Assembly: GCF_012516435.1 (NCBI RefSeq)
Contig: NZ_CP051216.1
Span: 3,709,501-3,773,500 of the forward strand
From: Pseudodesulfovibrio sp. zrk46
Lineage (GTDB): Bacteria; Desulfobacterota; Desulfovibrionia; Desulfovibrionales; Desulfovibrionaceae
Direction: 5' to 3'
Length of the DNA: 64,000 nucleotides
Shown piece by piece: positions 8,620 through 16,884 of this stretch. The translations under genes and the position numbers were made by a program. The notes under the pieces were generated by a model. That model searched no databases. It saw only the letters and a list, made by a program, of their open reading frames with translations, and was not told the DNA's origin. Each line of letters begins with the position of its first letter. Position 1 is the first letter of the stretch.

Positions 8620-9366
8620 TTGCAAAGACGTTACCTGCCTATTTTCATACTAACCGGAATCCTCTTTGCCACGGCACTGATTGGATATCTCGTCCCCGCC
8701 CATTCTGACGGACCACCGGTCCGCACTCTGCTGGAGAACAAGGGCGGCAAGGTCCTTTTCACGCACAAAGCACACATTGAATTGGAAGAGAATAATTGCG
8801 CATACTGCCATCATACTTCCGGCAATGATCAACAACCGCCACGCTGTGCGGACTGTCATGCCAAGAAGTTTGATGAGGCATTCGTTGAAAGGCATCAGGA
8901 AGAGATAGACGACAAATACTGTAAGACTTGTCATCACCCCGGTGCAATCATCGACAAATTTTCTCATCAGGACCACGCTGAAGATTATGTGGAAGACGAC
9001 TGTGAAGCATGTCACCACGATCCCTCTGTGGAACCTGCTCCACAAGCTTGCTCCAACTGCCATGAGCAGGAAGGCTCAGAGAAAGTGCCGACCAATCTGA
9101 GAGAAGCCAACCATGCGCGTTGCGCTGATTGCCACGACGATATGTACAAAGACGGCCTTAAGGGGTGCACCAACTGTCACACTCGACAGATGGCCAAGGA
9201 CGAGAATCCTAATCCACAAGCATGCTCCGATTGCCATACTCAACCTCTGGACCAACTCGTGCCCAACACAACTGCAGCTTTCCACGGCCAGTGCATGGGA
9301 TGTCACGAGGAACAGGGCAGTGGCCCATTTGGCGATGACGCTTGTTACCAATGTCATATGAAATAG
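8620..9366 (+). CDS. Decahaem c-type cytochrome of the Rnf operon
   Basis: 248 residues from a TTG start at 8620 (GAGG 8 bases upstream; no better ATG or GTG in frame). Residues 1-27 form a hydrophobic leader, either a signal peptide or an uncleaved anchor. Ten CxxCH haem-binding motifs follow, beginning with CAYCH near residue 48 and ending with CYQCH three residues from the C-terminus. It should carry ten haems in the periplasm. It is 13 bases upstream of rnfC, the arrangement described for Desulfovibrio (dhcF/rnf). It is the likely exit or entry route for electrons between Rnf and the periplasmic cytochrome c pool. Confidence 0.92.
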   Translation: MQRRYLPIFILTGILFATALIGYLVPAHSDGPPVRTLLENKGGKVLFTHKAHIELEENNCAYCHHTSGNDQQPPRCADCHAKKFDEAFVERHQEEIDDKYCKTCHHPGAIIDKFSHQDHAEDYVEDDCEACHHDPSVEPAPQACSNCHEQEGSEKVPTNLREANHARCADCHDDMYKDGLKGCTNCHTRQMAKDENPNPQACSDCHTQPLDQLVPNTTAAFHGQCMGCHEEQGSGPFGDDACYQCHMK

Positions 9367-9379
9367 GGGACCGAACGAT

Positions 9380-10579
9380 ATGACTACATTCAGCTTCAGC
9401 CTGCTCACCGGCGAAACCGGTCCTCTCGTCAAAGGGAATGAACCTCCCGAACTGAGAGTTCCCATCCACATGCACACGATTTTACCTTCTCCAGGAGATC
9501 AGGTGTTAGCCGGGACGAAAATCGCAACGGCCAACATCTCCGGTTTGGGCGATGTTCATGCGCCTTCATCGGGCACGATTAAGGAGATTGCTGACGACCA
9601 TATCCTTATTGAGGTGACTGGAGAAGACCGCACTCAAGTGGAAAAAGTTCCGATGGAAGACGTTAATGTTCGCAAATGGCTTCGGGAACAAGGAATAAAT
9701 GTAGGCTCCCTCTACCGTGCGACGACCTTAATCATCAATGCAGTTCCTCCAGAGCCGGGCATTTCAATGTACGAACCATTGTTACGAGACTATCGTAAAA
9801 CCGTCGAACTGGGACTTGAGACAGTTAAACGAATTGTCACGCCATCAAAGATGTATTTGGTAACTGCAAAGGGAAACCGCGCCAATGCATTCCCCAATTG
9901 CACCGTCACCCATGTATCTCCAACATACCCGAACGGCCTCGATCCAATGGTTATTAGAGCCGTAACGGGCCAAGAAGTTCTACTCGGGACCAAACCTGCG
10001 GAAGCAGTGCTCTTGTCAGTGCGAGATCTCTTTTTCATCGGCAAAGTTGTTGAAACCGGGCGTCCCTTGACAGAAACTGTCATGACCATCGGAAGTCAGA
10101 ATCATCTCATAAAGATTGGCACCCCCGTTGGGTGGCTAACACAGGAAGCCGGTGCAGCTGTTCAGCCGGGCGACCGCGTCATACTCGGTGGCCTTATGCG
10201 GGGCATGCCTGCTCTCAACCTTCAGCAAGGCGTCGACAAAGACACTACTGGGCTGATGTTGATTCGAAACGGGGAAGGGTTGAATCCCACGGATAACTTC
10301 TGCCTGGGATGCGGAGAATGCGAACGTCACTGCCCTGCCCGGATAATGCCTGGCATGCTCAGCCGTTGTTCCGAATTCAAACAATACGATCGTGCGGAGG
10401 ATTTCCACATTCATTCATGTATTGAATGCGGCATTTGCGGATATTGGTGCAAGGCCCAACGCCCCCTGCTTCAATATATCCGGCATGCAAAGTATGAGCT
10501 GGCACTTCTAAGACTCCCCAATCAGACAGACGAAGCTATCTCTCACGAAACCAAAGAGGCACACGGAGGTGAACGATGA
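9380..10579 (+). CDS. rnfC: Rnf electron transport complex subunit C, lacking the NADH/FMN loop
   Basis: 399 residues, shorter than the roughly 440 of typical RnfC. The N-terminal sandwich domain (about 20-85) and two ferredoxin-type clusters are present: CLGCGECERHCP near 307 and CIECGICGYWC near 346, followed by RPLLQYIR, a segment typical of RnfC. The glycine-rich GxGGAGFPT loop that binds FMN/NADH in canonical RnfC and NuoF is absent: LREQGINVGSLYR runs directly into TTLIINAV, and the usual NGAECEP reads NAVPPEP. This RnfC may therefore not oxidise NADH. Its stop overlaps the rnfD start (ATGA). Confidence 0.92.
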   Translation: MTTFSFSLLTGETGPLVKGNEPPELRVPIHMHTILPSPGDQVLAGTKIATANISGLGDVHAPSSGTIKEIADDHILIEVTGEDRTQVEKVPMEDVNVRKWLREQGINVGSLYRATTLIINAVPPEPGISMYEPLLRDYRKTVELGLETVKRIVTPSKMYLVTAKGNRANAFPNCTVTHVSPTYPNGLDPMVIRAVTGQEVLLGTKPAEAVLLSVRDLFFIGKVVETGRPLTETVMTIGSQNHLIKIGTPVGWLTQEAGAAVQPGDRVILGGLMRGMPALNLQQGVDKDTTGLMLIRNGEGLNPTDNFCLGCGECERHCPARIMPGMLSRCSEFKQYDRAEDFHIHSCIECGICGYWCKAQRPLLQYIRHAKYELALLRLPNQTDEAISHETKEAHGGER

Positions 10580-11556
10580 TCACCAAACCGATCCAGCCTA
10601 TACTCACCGTAGCTGTCGCGCCACACGTTCACTGTGGTCGGACCATCAAAGGCTACATGATGGAAACCATTCTGGCATTGTTCCCAGCGATAGCTATGGC
10701 CATTGTCGCCTTTGGCATGGGCGCCATCCGGGTAATGGCTCTCTCCTGCGCCGTGGCAATTCTCAGTGAGGCCATTTGCAATCACATAACCAAACGAGAA
10801 CTATCCATTGATGATCTAAGTGCTATCCATACTGGGCTGCTCTTTGCCTTCCTCTTGCCAGCCTCAGCTCCATGGTGGCTAGTGGCAATTGGTGCAACTT
10901 CTTCCATCGTTGTAGGTAAGATGATCTTTGGAGGCTTGGGCGGCAACCCGCTTGCATCTCCGCTTGTAGGATGGGCCATCTGTCGAATTTCCTGGGGCGA
11001 TTTCATGGACACCAATGCAACCATGCTCATGTCCGAACTGCCTGCTCCGCTCCAACAGCTCAAATTCTTCGGCGTCGAATCAATACAATCACTGGATACA
11101 ACTTCCCTTATCCTTGGCAAACAACTCGGCGGATTAGGCGAAGTTCAGATTGCAGCTTTACTGGCTGGAGGCGTATTCCTCCTTGTCAGGAAACACATCA
11201 CTTGGGAGATCCCTACAGCCTTTGTTGCAGGGGTGCTGGGAACAGCCTACATCTATCAACTAATTGATTCGACCGGATATGCTCCGCCACTGTTCCACTT
11301 ATTGTCAGGCGGTACCATCTTCGGTGCAATCTTCCTGGCCACCGATCCGGCCTCATCCCCCATAGGCAAAATTCCCCGTCTGCTATACGGCCTCATGGCT
11401 GGAACTATGGTCATCATAATACGTGTTTATGGCATTTACCCAGACGGTGTTCCCTTCGCCATTCTACTGGCGAATCTCTTCACCCCTCTTCTGGATCGCA
11501 TCCGACCAAAACCGTTTGGTGGCCCTTACCATCTCACAAACGAAAACGAGGATTAA
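10576..11556 (+). CDS. rnfD: Rnf complex subunit D (integral membrane, covalent FMN)
   Basis: 326 residues and about nine or ten hydrophobic helices. The segment SGGTIFGAIF followed by ATDPASSP (about 244-260) is the conserved RnfD/NqrB region; a Thr here is the expected site of phosphoester-linked FMN. RnfD forms part of the ion-translocating membrane core. Start overlaps the rnfC stop by 4 bases, implying translational coupling. Confidence 0.93.
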   Translation: MITKPIQPILTVAVAPHVHCGRTIKGYMMETILALFPAIAMAIVAFGMGAIRVMALSCAVAILSEAICNHITKRELSIDDLSAIHTGLLFAFLLPASAPWWLVAIGATSSIVVGKMIFGGLGGNPLASPLVGWAICRISWGDFMDTNATMLMSELPAPLQQLKFFGVESIQSLDTTSLILGKQLGGLGEVQIAALLAGGVFLLVRKHITWEIPTAFVAGVLGTAYIYQLIDSTGYAPPLFHLLSGGTIFGAIFLATDPASSPIGKIPRLLYGLMAGTMVIIIRVYGIYPDGVPFAILLANLFTPLLDRIRPKPFGGPYHLTNENED

Positions 11557-11559
11557 GAT

Positions 11560-12138
11560 ATGCGAGATATGCTGAAAATGGTCCTCGTACTGTCGCTTAT
11601 CTGCGGCATATCCGGATTGACACTGGCTACAGTTCGTGAAGCCACGAAGAACCGCATCGAAGAACAGGTTCTGACCTATGTTCAAGGCCCTGCCTTGGCG
11701 CAAGTCTTTACGGACTATAACAACAACCCGGTTAAAGATCGTAAGACGTTTGATACGGCCGATGGTCCCATTACAGTCTTTCCGGCATTAAAGGACGGCA
11801 AACTTACTGGTGTCGCCTTTGAACAGTTCAGTGGTGGCTATGGCGGTCCCGTCGGCGTGATGATTGGACTATCGGTAGACGGCTCCAAAGTGGAAGGCAT
11901 AGGCATCACCACCATGAAAGAAACACCTGGGCTTGGTGCCCGCGCCAGCGAAGCCGACTACCGCGATCAATTCCGCAATCAACCTGCAAACGACATCGCC
12001 CTGACAAAAGATGGTGGCAAAATTCAGGCAATATCCGGTGCCACCATTACTTCTGTTGCAACCGTCACTGCGGTCAACAACGCCATCAAGATTTTTCAGC
12101 AACTCAAGGACAAGCTCCCCACGGCCTGGGGTTCCTAG
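11560..12138 (+). CDS. rnfG: Rnf complex subunit G (covalent FMN protein)
   Basis: 192 residues. One N-terminal membrane anchor (about 5-25) then a periplasmic FMN-binding domain. The flavinylation motif SGATITS is at 159-165 with T162 as the expected FMN-linked residue; attachment needs an ApbE flavin transferase, which is not encoded in this window. KETPGLGARA (120-129) is also typical. RnfG should pass electrons on the periplasmic face, where the decahaem cytochrome is. Starts 3 bases after rnfD. Confidence 0.93.
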   Translation: MRDMLKMVLVLSLICGISGLTLATVREATKNRIEEQVLTYVQGPALAQVFTDYNNNPVKDRKTFDTADGPITVFPALKDGKLTGVAFEQFSGGYGGPVGVMIGLSVDGSKVEGIGITTMKETPGLGARASEADYRDQFRNQPANDIALTKDGGKIQAISGATITSVATVTAVNNAIKIFQQLKDKLPTAWGS

Positions 12139-12147
12139 GAGATTAAT

Positions 12148-12825
12148 ATGAGTAGATTATGGAAGGAATTCTCCAAAGGCCTGTGGAAAGACCTGCCGCC
12201 GTTCAAGCTCGTACTTGGACTCTGTCCAGTGCTGGCAGTAACAAAGACGGCCTACAATGGTTTCGGTATGGGCATGGCTGTTATTTTCGTATTGGCCCTA
12301 TCCAATATGCTGGTCTCCATGCTGCGAAAACTCATCCCAAGCAAAGTCCGTATCGCTTGCTTCATCGTCGTGGCCGCATCACTCGTAGTATGTGTGGAAC
12401 TTCTGATGCAAGCCTTTGCCTACCCGCTTTATCAACAGCTCGGCATCTTTGTTCCATTGATTGTTGTTAACTGCATCATCCTTGGTCGGGCCGAAGCCTT
12501 CGCATCCAAAAACCCTGTTTACCTTGCAGTTGCTGACGGTTTGGGCATGGGCATAGGCTTCACCATCTCACTGACTCTTCTCGGCTCCATTCGGGAAATC
12601 TTCGGATACGGCACTTGGTTCGGCATGCACCTCTTTGGCGATTGGTTTGAACCCTTCACCTTCATGGTGGAAGCTCCCGGCGCATTCGTCTGCCTCGGCC
12701 TGATGCTGGCGGGGATGAACGCATTCACCAACTGGCAACGTAAAACTCGCGGCCTTGATGCAATAGAAGGCCCGGTTCACGACTGCAAGACTTGCGGCAT
12801 GTGTGCCCAAAAGCCCACGGTGTAA
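12148..12825 (+). CDS. rnfE: Rnf complex subunit E with Cys-rich C-terminal tail
   Basis: 225 residues with six predicted helices. The two Cys residues thought to hold the intramembrane iron-sulfur centre shared with RnfA are present: C26 in GLCPVLA and C109 in VNCIILGRAEA. The C-terminus carries an extra DCKTCGMCAQ segment (about 212-221) with a CxxCxxC pattern that I do not recall from canonical RnfE and which could bind a metal or cluster. Starts 9 bases after rnfG. Confidence 0.92.
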   Translation: MSRLWKEFSKGLWKDLPPFKLVLGLCPVLAVTKTAYNGFGMGMAVIFVLALSNMLVSMLRKLIPSKVRIACFIVVAASLVVCVELLMQAFAYPLYQQLGIFVPLIVVNCIILGRAEAFASKNPVYLAVADGLGMGIGFTISLTLLGSIREIFGYGTWFGMHLFGDWFEPFTFMVEAPGAFVCLGLMLAGMNAFTNWQRKTRGLDAIEGPVHDCKTCGMCAQKPTV

Positions 12826-12834
12826 GGAGACAGC

Positions 12835-13410
12835 ATGGATTACTTCGTACTCGTCATCGCCGCCATCTTCGTCAATAACATCGTATTGGCGCAATATCTC
12901 GGCAACTGTCCTTTCATCGGAACCTCCAAAGATTCAGGTGTCGCGATCGGCATGGGATTGGCCGTCGTCTTTGTTGCAACCATGGCCGCCTCAATTACAT
13001 GGTGCGTTCAGAAATATCTCCTTGGCCCTAATGACCTCGCCTATCTCCAGACCATTTGCTTCATTCTGGTTATCGCAGCGCTGGTGCAGTTCGTAGAGAT
13101 GTTTCTGAAAAAGGTTATCCCGCCACTCTACAAATCCCTTGGCATATTTCTACCTCTGATCACCACCAACTGTGCGGTGCTGGGTATTGCCATCATATGT
13201 CAGCGCGAAGAATACACTTTGTTGGAAACCGTCATCTTTTCCATTGCCTCTGGTGCTGGTTTCATGCTCGCGCTGGTTGTACTGGCAGGTATTCGCGAAC
13301 GACTAGACTTGGCACGCGTACCAGTCAGTCTCAAGGGAACTCCCATTGCCCTGATCATGGCCGGACTCATGTCCCTTGCTTTCTTCGCCTTCAAAGGCAT
13401 GGCCTCATAG
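12835..13410 (+). CDS. rnfA: Rnf complex subunit A (integral membrane)
   Basis: 191 residues, six predicted helices, the standard length. C25 (YLGNCPFIG) and C113 (TTNCAVLG) pair with the RnfE cysteines to hold the predicted intramembrane [2Fe-2S] centre. AAGGAG lies just before the ATG. Part of the tight rnfCDGEAB run, 9 bases after rnfE. Confidence 0.95.
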   Translation: MDYFVLVIAAIFVNNIVLAQYLGNCPFIGTSKDSGVAIGMGLAVVFVATMAASITWCVQKYLLGPNDLAYLQTICFILVIAALVQFVEMFLKKVIPPLYKSLGIFLPLITTNCAVLGIAIICQREEYTLLETVIFSIASGAGFMLALVVLAGIRERLDLARVPVSLKGTPIALIMAGLMSLAFFAFKGMAS

Positions 13411-13420
13411 GAGTATATGA

Positions 13421-15526
13421 ATGATCACATCATCCGTTCTCGTCCTCCTCGGCATTGGCTTTACGGCAGCAGTCATTCTGGCTGTGGCTTCAAAGCTTCT
13501 CTATGTCTATGAAGATCCACGAATCGCCCAGGTTGAGGCAGTCTTGGCTGGAGCAAACTGCGGCGGTTGTGGATATCCCGGCTGCGCAGGTGCGGCTCAA
13601 GGCGTAGTGGAAGGTAAAGCAGGAGCCACAGTTTGTGTCATCGGCGGCGACGAAGTCGCAACCAATGTTGCGGAAATCATGGGACTTGAATTCTCATCCA
13701 TGGAAAAACAAATCGCCTTTGTCGATTGCACTGGCGGTACCCGCGCAGAAGAGACATACGACTACAAGGGTGTTCCCGATTGTCGTGCCCAGCACATGCT
13801 ATACAGCGGTAACAAAATGTGTCCCGAAGGTTGCCTCGGTTATGGGACTTGCGTCACAGCCTGCCAATTCGGCGCCATTGAAATGGGCCCCGACGGCTAC
13901 CCTGTTGTTGACCCCATTCTCTGCACAGCTTGCGGTGGTTGCGCCCAGGTTTGCCCACGTGGTGTCATCACTATCTGGGGAATGTCTGCCCGCATTACTC
14001 ATCTCAACCTCGAGACAGACTGCCTCGCCCCATGCCGTCAGCGCTGCCCCGGCCAGATCAATATTCCACGCTATATTGAACAAGCATCTCGTGGAGATTA
14101 TGCAGGAGCGCTGGAGACTATTCGCGAACGCATCCCCATGCCTCTTTCTATTGGCCGCGTCTGCCCACACCCCTGTGAAACCCAATGTCGCCGCGGACAT
14201 GTAGACGAGCCCATCGGTATCAACATGATCAAACGATTCGTGGCAGACCAGGAAATGAATTCAGGTACTCGCTTACCCATTCCCTGCGCCCCTGACACAG
14301 GACGTCGCATCGCCATCGTAGGCGGTGGCCCTGCTGGTATTTCCTGTGCCTATTTCCTGCGCCGTCTGGGACACCATCCCACCATTTTTGAATCCATGCC
14401 CAAACTGGGCGGACAACTCCGATACGGTATCCCCGAATATCGCCTGCCCAAAGATATTCTGGACTGGGAAATTCAAGGCATTCTTGATCTCGGTATCGAC
14501 GTTAAATGCAATCAGTTTTTCGGTAAGGACTTCAACCTCAGCAGTCTTCGAGAAGAAGGCTACGAGGCGATGTTCCTTGGCATTGGTGCATGGATGAATA
14601 TGACCTTGCGTATTGAAGGGGAAGACGCAAAAGGCGTGGAGACTGGTACAGAGTTCCTGACCAAAGTAGGACTTGGAGTGGAAACAGGTATTGGCAAGAA
14701 AGCCGTTGTCATCGGCGGCGGCAACACTGCCATTGATACGGCGCGCTCCGGCGTACGATTTGGTGCCCATGTAACCATGATGTACCGCCGCACTCGCGAC
14801 GAAATGCCCGCCAACATCGAAGAAATCGTTGGTGCTGAAGAAGAAAACGTCAACTACCTATTCCTGGCCGCACCCAACCGGATAATAAGTGACGATAATG
14901 GCCGAGTGACTCACGTCGAATACATCAAAATGGAATTAGGTGAACCAGACGAATCCGGACGTCGTCGTCCTGTCCCCATTGAAGGATCGGAATCTCTCAT
15001 CGAGTGTGACACGGTATACACAGCCATCGGTCAGAAGCCGGAGCTGAGCTGCCTTTATGATGACAATGGCGCATGTGATCTTGAAGAAACCCGCTGGCGC
15101 ACTTTGGCAGCACATCCGGACACTCTGCAAACCGCTCTGCCCGATGTTTTTACCGGTGGCGACATGCACACCGGCCCAGCGCTGGTCATTACCGCTCTTG
15201 GCGAAGGCCGCAAAGCCGCTCGCTCAATCCACCAGTACCTGACAGACGGCGCACCTCACTACTCCAGCAAACTCCAGAGGGAAATGATTCCCTACACCAT
15301 CTTTACAGATGTCCCGGACGTTGGAATTCGTTCTAAACCCAAAATGCCGCACCTTGTTGAATGCGACGAGCGGACCTGCACATTCAAGGAAGTGGAAGGC
15401 ACTCTCACAGAAAAGGAAACCAAAGAAGAAACCTGTCGCTGCCTGCGCTGTGGACTCACCTGTTACAACCGAGATCTTCAAGAAGGACAGGAGTGTACCG
15501 CCAACGAATGCGTCAAGACTCCCTAA
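13421..15526 (+). CDS. rnfB: RnfB fused to a GltD/NfnB-like FAD-NAD(P) oxidoreductase module
   Basis: 701 residues, against about 190-330 for ordinary RnfB. Order: membrane anchor 5-25; RnfB [4Fe-4S] domain C47, C50, C55, C72; two ferredoxin clusters (C134-C148 and C168-C178); then from about 200 the iron-sulfur/FAD/NAD(P) module of glutamate synthase small subunit type, with CLAPCRQRC (201-209), CPHPCETQC (248-256), FAD-binding GGGPAG (301-306) and a second Rossmann motif GGGNTAIDTA near 431. A Cys-rich tail (CRCLRCGLTC) ends the protein. The module would let RnfB exchange electrons with NAD(P)H directly. Family resemblance is clear; the coupling is inference. Confidence 0.93.
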   Translation: MITSSVLVLLGIGFTAAVILAVASKLLYVYEDPRIAQVEAVLAGANCGGCGYPGCAGAAQGVVEGKAGATVCVIGGDEVATNVAEIMGLEFSSMEKQIAFVDCTGGTRAEETYDYKGVPDCRAQHMLYSGNKMCPEGCLGYGTCVTACQFGAIEMGPDGYPVVDPILCTACGGCAQVCPRGVITIWGMSARITHLNLETDCLAPCRQRCPGQINIPRYIEQASRGDYAGALETIRERIPMPLSIGRVCPHPCETQCRRGHVDEPIGINMIKRFVADQEMNSGTRLPIPCAPDTGRRIAIVGGGPAGISCAYFLRRLGHHPTIFESMPKLGGQLRYGIPEYRLPKDILDWEIQGILDLGIDVKCNQFFGKDFNLSSLREEGYEAMFLGIGAWMNMTLRIEGEDAKGVETGTEFLTKVGLGVETGIGKKAVVIGGGNTAIDTARSGVRFGAHVTMMYRRTRDEMPANIEEIVGAEEENVNYLFLAAPNRIISDDNGRVTHVEYIKMELGEPDESGRRRPVPIEGSESLIECDTVYTAIGQKPELSCLYDDNGACDLEETRWRTLAAHPDTLQTALPDVFTGGDMHTGPALVITALGEGRKAARSIHQYLTDGAPHYSSKLQREMIPYTIFTDVPDVGIRSKPKMPHLVECDERTCTFKEVEGTLTEKETKEETCRCLRCGLTCYNRDLQEGQECTANECVKTP

Positions 15527-15534
15527 AAAAAGAC

Positions 15535-15563
15535 TTGCAAACCAAAAACGTTACATATATATG
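15535..15563 (+). promoter_or_regulatory. Sigma-70-type promoter for tRNA-Val
   Basis: TTGCAA (15535-15540), a 17-base spacer and TATATG (15558-15563), about 40 bases before the tRNA. Location and spacing fit. Confidence 0.55.
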
Positions 15564-15605
15564 AAATCTCCTGTCGCGGCGTAAGTCACTTCAGGAGACC
15601 TAAGT

Positions 15606-15682
15606 GGGCGATTAACTCAGTTGGTCAGAGTGCCATCTTCACACGGTGGAAGTCACAGGTTCAAATCCCGTATCGCCCACCA
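15606..15682 (+). tRNA. tRNA-Val (anticodon CAC)
   Basis: Acceptor GGGCGAT pairs perfectly with ATCGCCC; D-stem ACTC/GAGT; anticodon stem CCATC/GGTGG with loop TTCACAC, giving anticodon CAC (reads GUG, Val); T-loop TTCAAAT with one A-C mismatch in the stem. CCA is encoded (15680-15682). Confidence 0.93.
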
Positions 15683-15692
15683 CTATGCATAC

Positions 15693-15732
15693 AAAACCGG
15701 CAGTCAGTTATCTGGCTGCCGGTTTTCTTTTG
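15693..15732 (+). terminator. Rho-independent terminator of tRNA-Val
   Basis: AAAACCGGCAG pairs with CTGCCGGTTTT around a short inner stem, followed by a T-rich run (TTTTCTTTT). Confidence 0.88.
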
Positions 15733-15804
15733 TAAGAAACGGATTGAGTGCTTTCGAGAAAATTTAGCCCATGATATGAAAAGCAAAAACAAACGGAGTT
15801 CTTC

Positions 15805-16137
15805 ATGAAAAAAGCATTACTCTTTGCCTGCATTTCACTAGTGTTTTGCTTTGCTGCAAACGCTTTCGCTCAAAGCGACATATTGCGAATGCGTAGAATG
15901 GCCGATTCCGAATTTCGCATTGCCGAAAAGGCATTCAAAGAGGCTGAAACTGAATATGGTCCAGCCCTGACAGGAATACCTGCTGAAGAAAAAATGGTAT
16001 TGTGTAAAAGAATTCGCACAGCCCTTTACGACAATCGAGTACAATACAACTTTGAAGATTTAATTGCTCAGATGAAATACAAAAGACAGATTCAAAAACT
16101 GGAATCGTATCAATCTGCAGCCAACTGCGGGAATTAG
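15805..16137 (+). CDS. Small exported protein, unknown function
   Basis: 110 residues with a clear signal peptide (MKKALLFACISLVFCF through ANAFAQ, cleavage near residue 23). The mature part is a charged, mostly helical protein of about 87 residues with two Cys (one in VLCKR, one in SAANCGN near the C-terminus). No family recognised. Weak GGAG upstream (CGGAGTTCTTC). Its stop overlaps the stop of the convergent gene by 3 to 4 bases. Confidence 0.65.
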   Translation: MKKALLFACISLVFCFAANAFAQSDILRMRRMADSEFRIAEKAFKEAETEYGPALTGIPAEEKMVLCKRIRTALYDNRVQYNFEDLIAQMKYKRQIQKLESYQSAANCGN

Positions 16138-16697
16138 GCAAAAGCGACTTTGACCCTGATAAAACTCTCTGGATCATTATCAAGTTTACTTAGCCCGTCT
16201 CCTGACAAGAGATGGGCTTTATTCTTTTGAATCAACTCTCCCAGCTCGGCATGACTGATCTCAATGCCGCGGGCCAGGATATCTGTTCCAGTCTTGGTGA
16301 CCAGTGTACTGAATATCTTCATAAACACGCGAATACTCTGTTCTGAAGCAGTGTCAGCATCATCGTCATGACATGAAATGTCTTTTCGAAACGACTTGTA
16401 GGGATTGTCGCGTCCCATAACAATGCCCACCAAACCAGGCATTGCCCCTCCAAGCGCGAGCTTGTCACCTTCCTGGACATGAACCTCATCAATTCCATCT
16501 ACCGGACTATTATTGCGAAAAATGGTTCGCACATCCTCATCGATGAAATCAAAATCATACCCGAGTTTCGACATTATGAATTCCCGAACCGTCAAACCGG
16601 AAGGGCCTCGTAGAAAAAACCCCTTCTGCAGTATGAATTTCCAAGCAGGAAGCGCATCTGCACTCATCACTACATCCAGACATTCGACATTATTCAT
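16134..16697 (-). CDS. Uncharacterised protein next to the tungsten module
   Basis: 187 residues from ATG 16697 (AAGGAG upstream). No membrane segment or Cys cluster. The middle segment (about 55-105) contains VDGIDEVHVQEGDKLALGG then AMPGLVGIVMG, a glycine-rich beta pattern that loosely recalls beta-grasp carriers; this is only an impression. It is divergent from the aldehyde oxidoreductase gene with about 190 bases between, so the two may share regulation. I do not recognise the family. Confidence 0.6.
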   Translation of the reverse strand: MNNVECLDVVMSADALPAWKFILQKGFFLRGPSGLTVREFIMSKLGYDFDFIDEDVRTIFRNNSPVDGIDEVHVQEGDKLALGGAMPGLVGIVMGRDNPYKSFRKDISCHDDDADTASEQSIRVFMKIFSTLVTKTGTDILARGIEISHAELGELIQKNKAHLLSGDGLSKLDNDPESFIRVKVAFA

Positions 16698-16779
16698 TTT
16701 TTGCTCCTTGCTGGATTTCACATACCACAAATAACCCCAAGTATCATTATGCCTACCTAAGCATAGTCCATTGTTTTCT

Positions 16780-16809
16780 TTGACAAAATTTCTTCACGTC
16801 ATGTATATA
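16780..16809 (+). promoter_or_regulatory. Promoter of the aldehyde oxidoreductase gene
   Basis: TTGACA at 16780-16785 is a perfect -35; TATATA at 16804-16809 follows an 18-base spacer. This puts the transcription start near 16816, about 70 bases before the ATG. Confidence 0.6.
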
Positions 16810-16833
16810 GTTTCTGTTTCAAGAGATGAATTA

Positions 16834-16859
16834 ACAGGCATCTGTTCGCAAGTGCCTGT
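16834..16859 (+). promoter_or_regulatory. Leader hairpin before the aldehyde oxidoreductase gene
   Basis: Perfect 7-bp arms ACAGGCA (16834-16840) and TGCCTGT (16853-16859) in the 5' leader, 25 bases before the start codon. It could be a regulator site or an RNA element; it does not match the molybdenum-cofactor riboswitch as I know it. Confidence 0.4.
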
Positions 16860-16884
16860 AACCAAAACCAAGTTGAGGATTGTT

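Noticed and set aside
16810-16884. Molybdenum/tungsten cofactor riboswitch
   Set aside because: Only one simple hairpin; the conserved core of that riboswitch is not seen.
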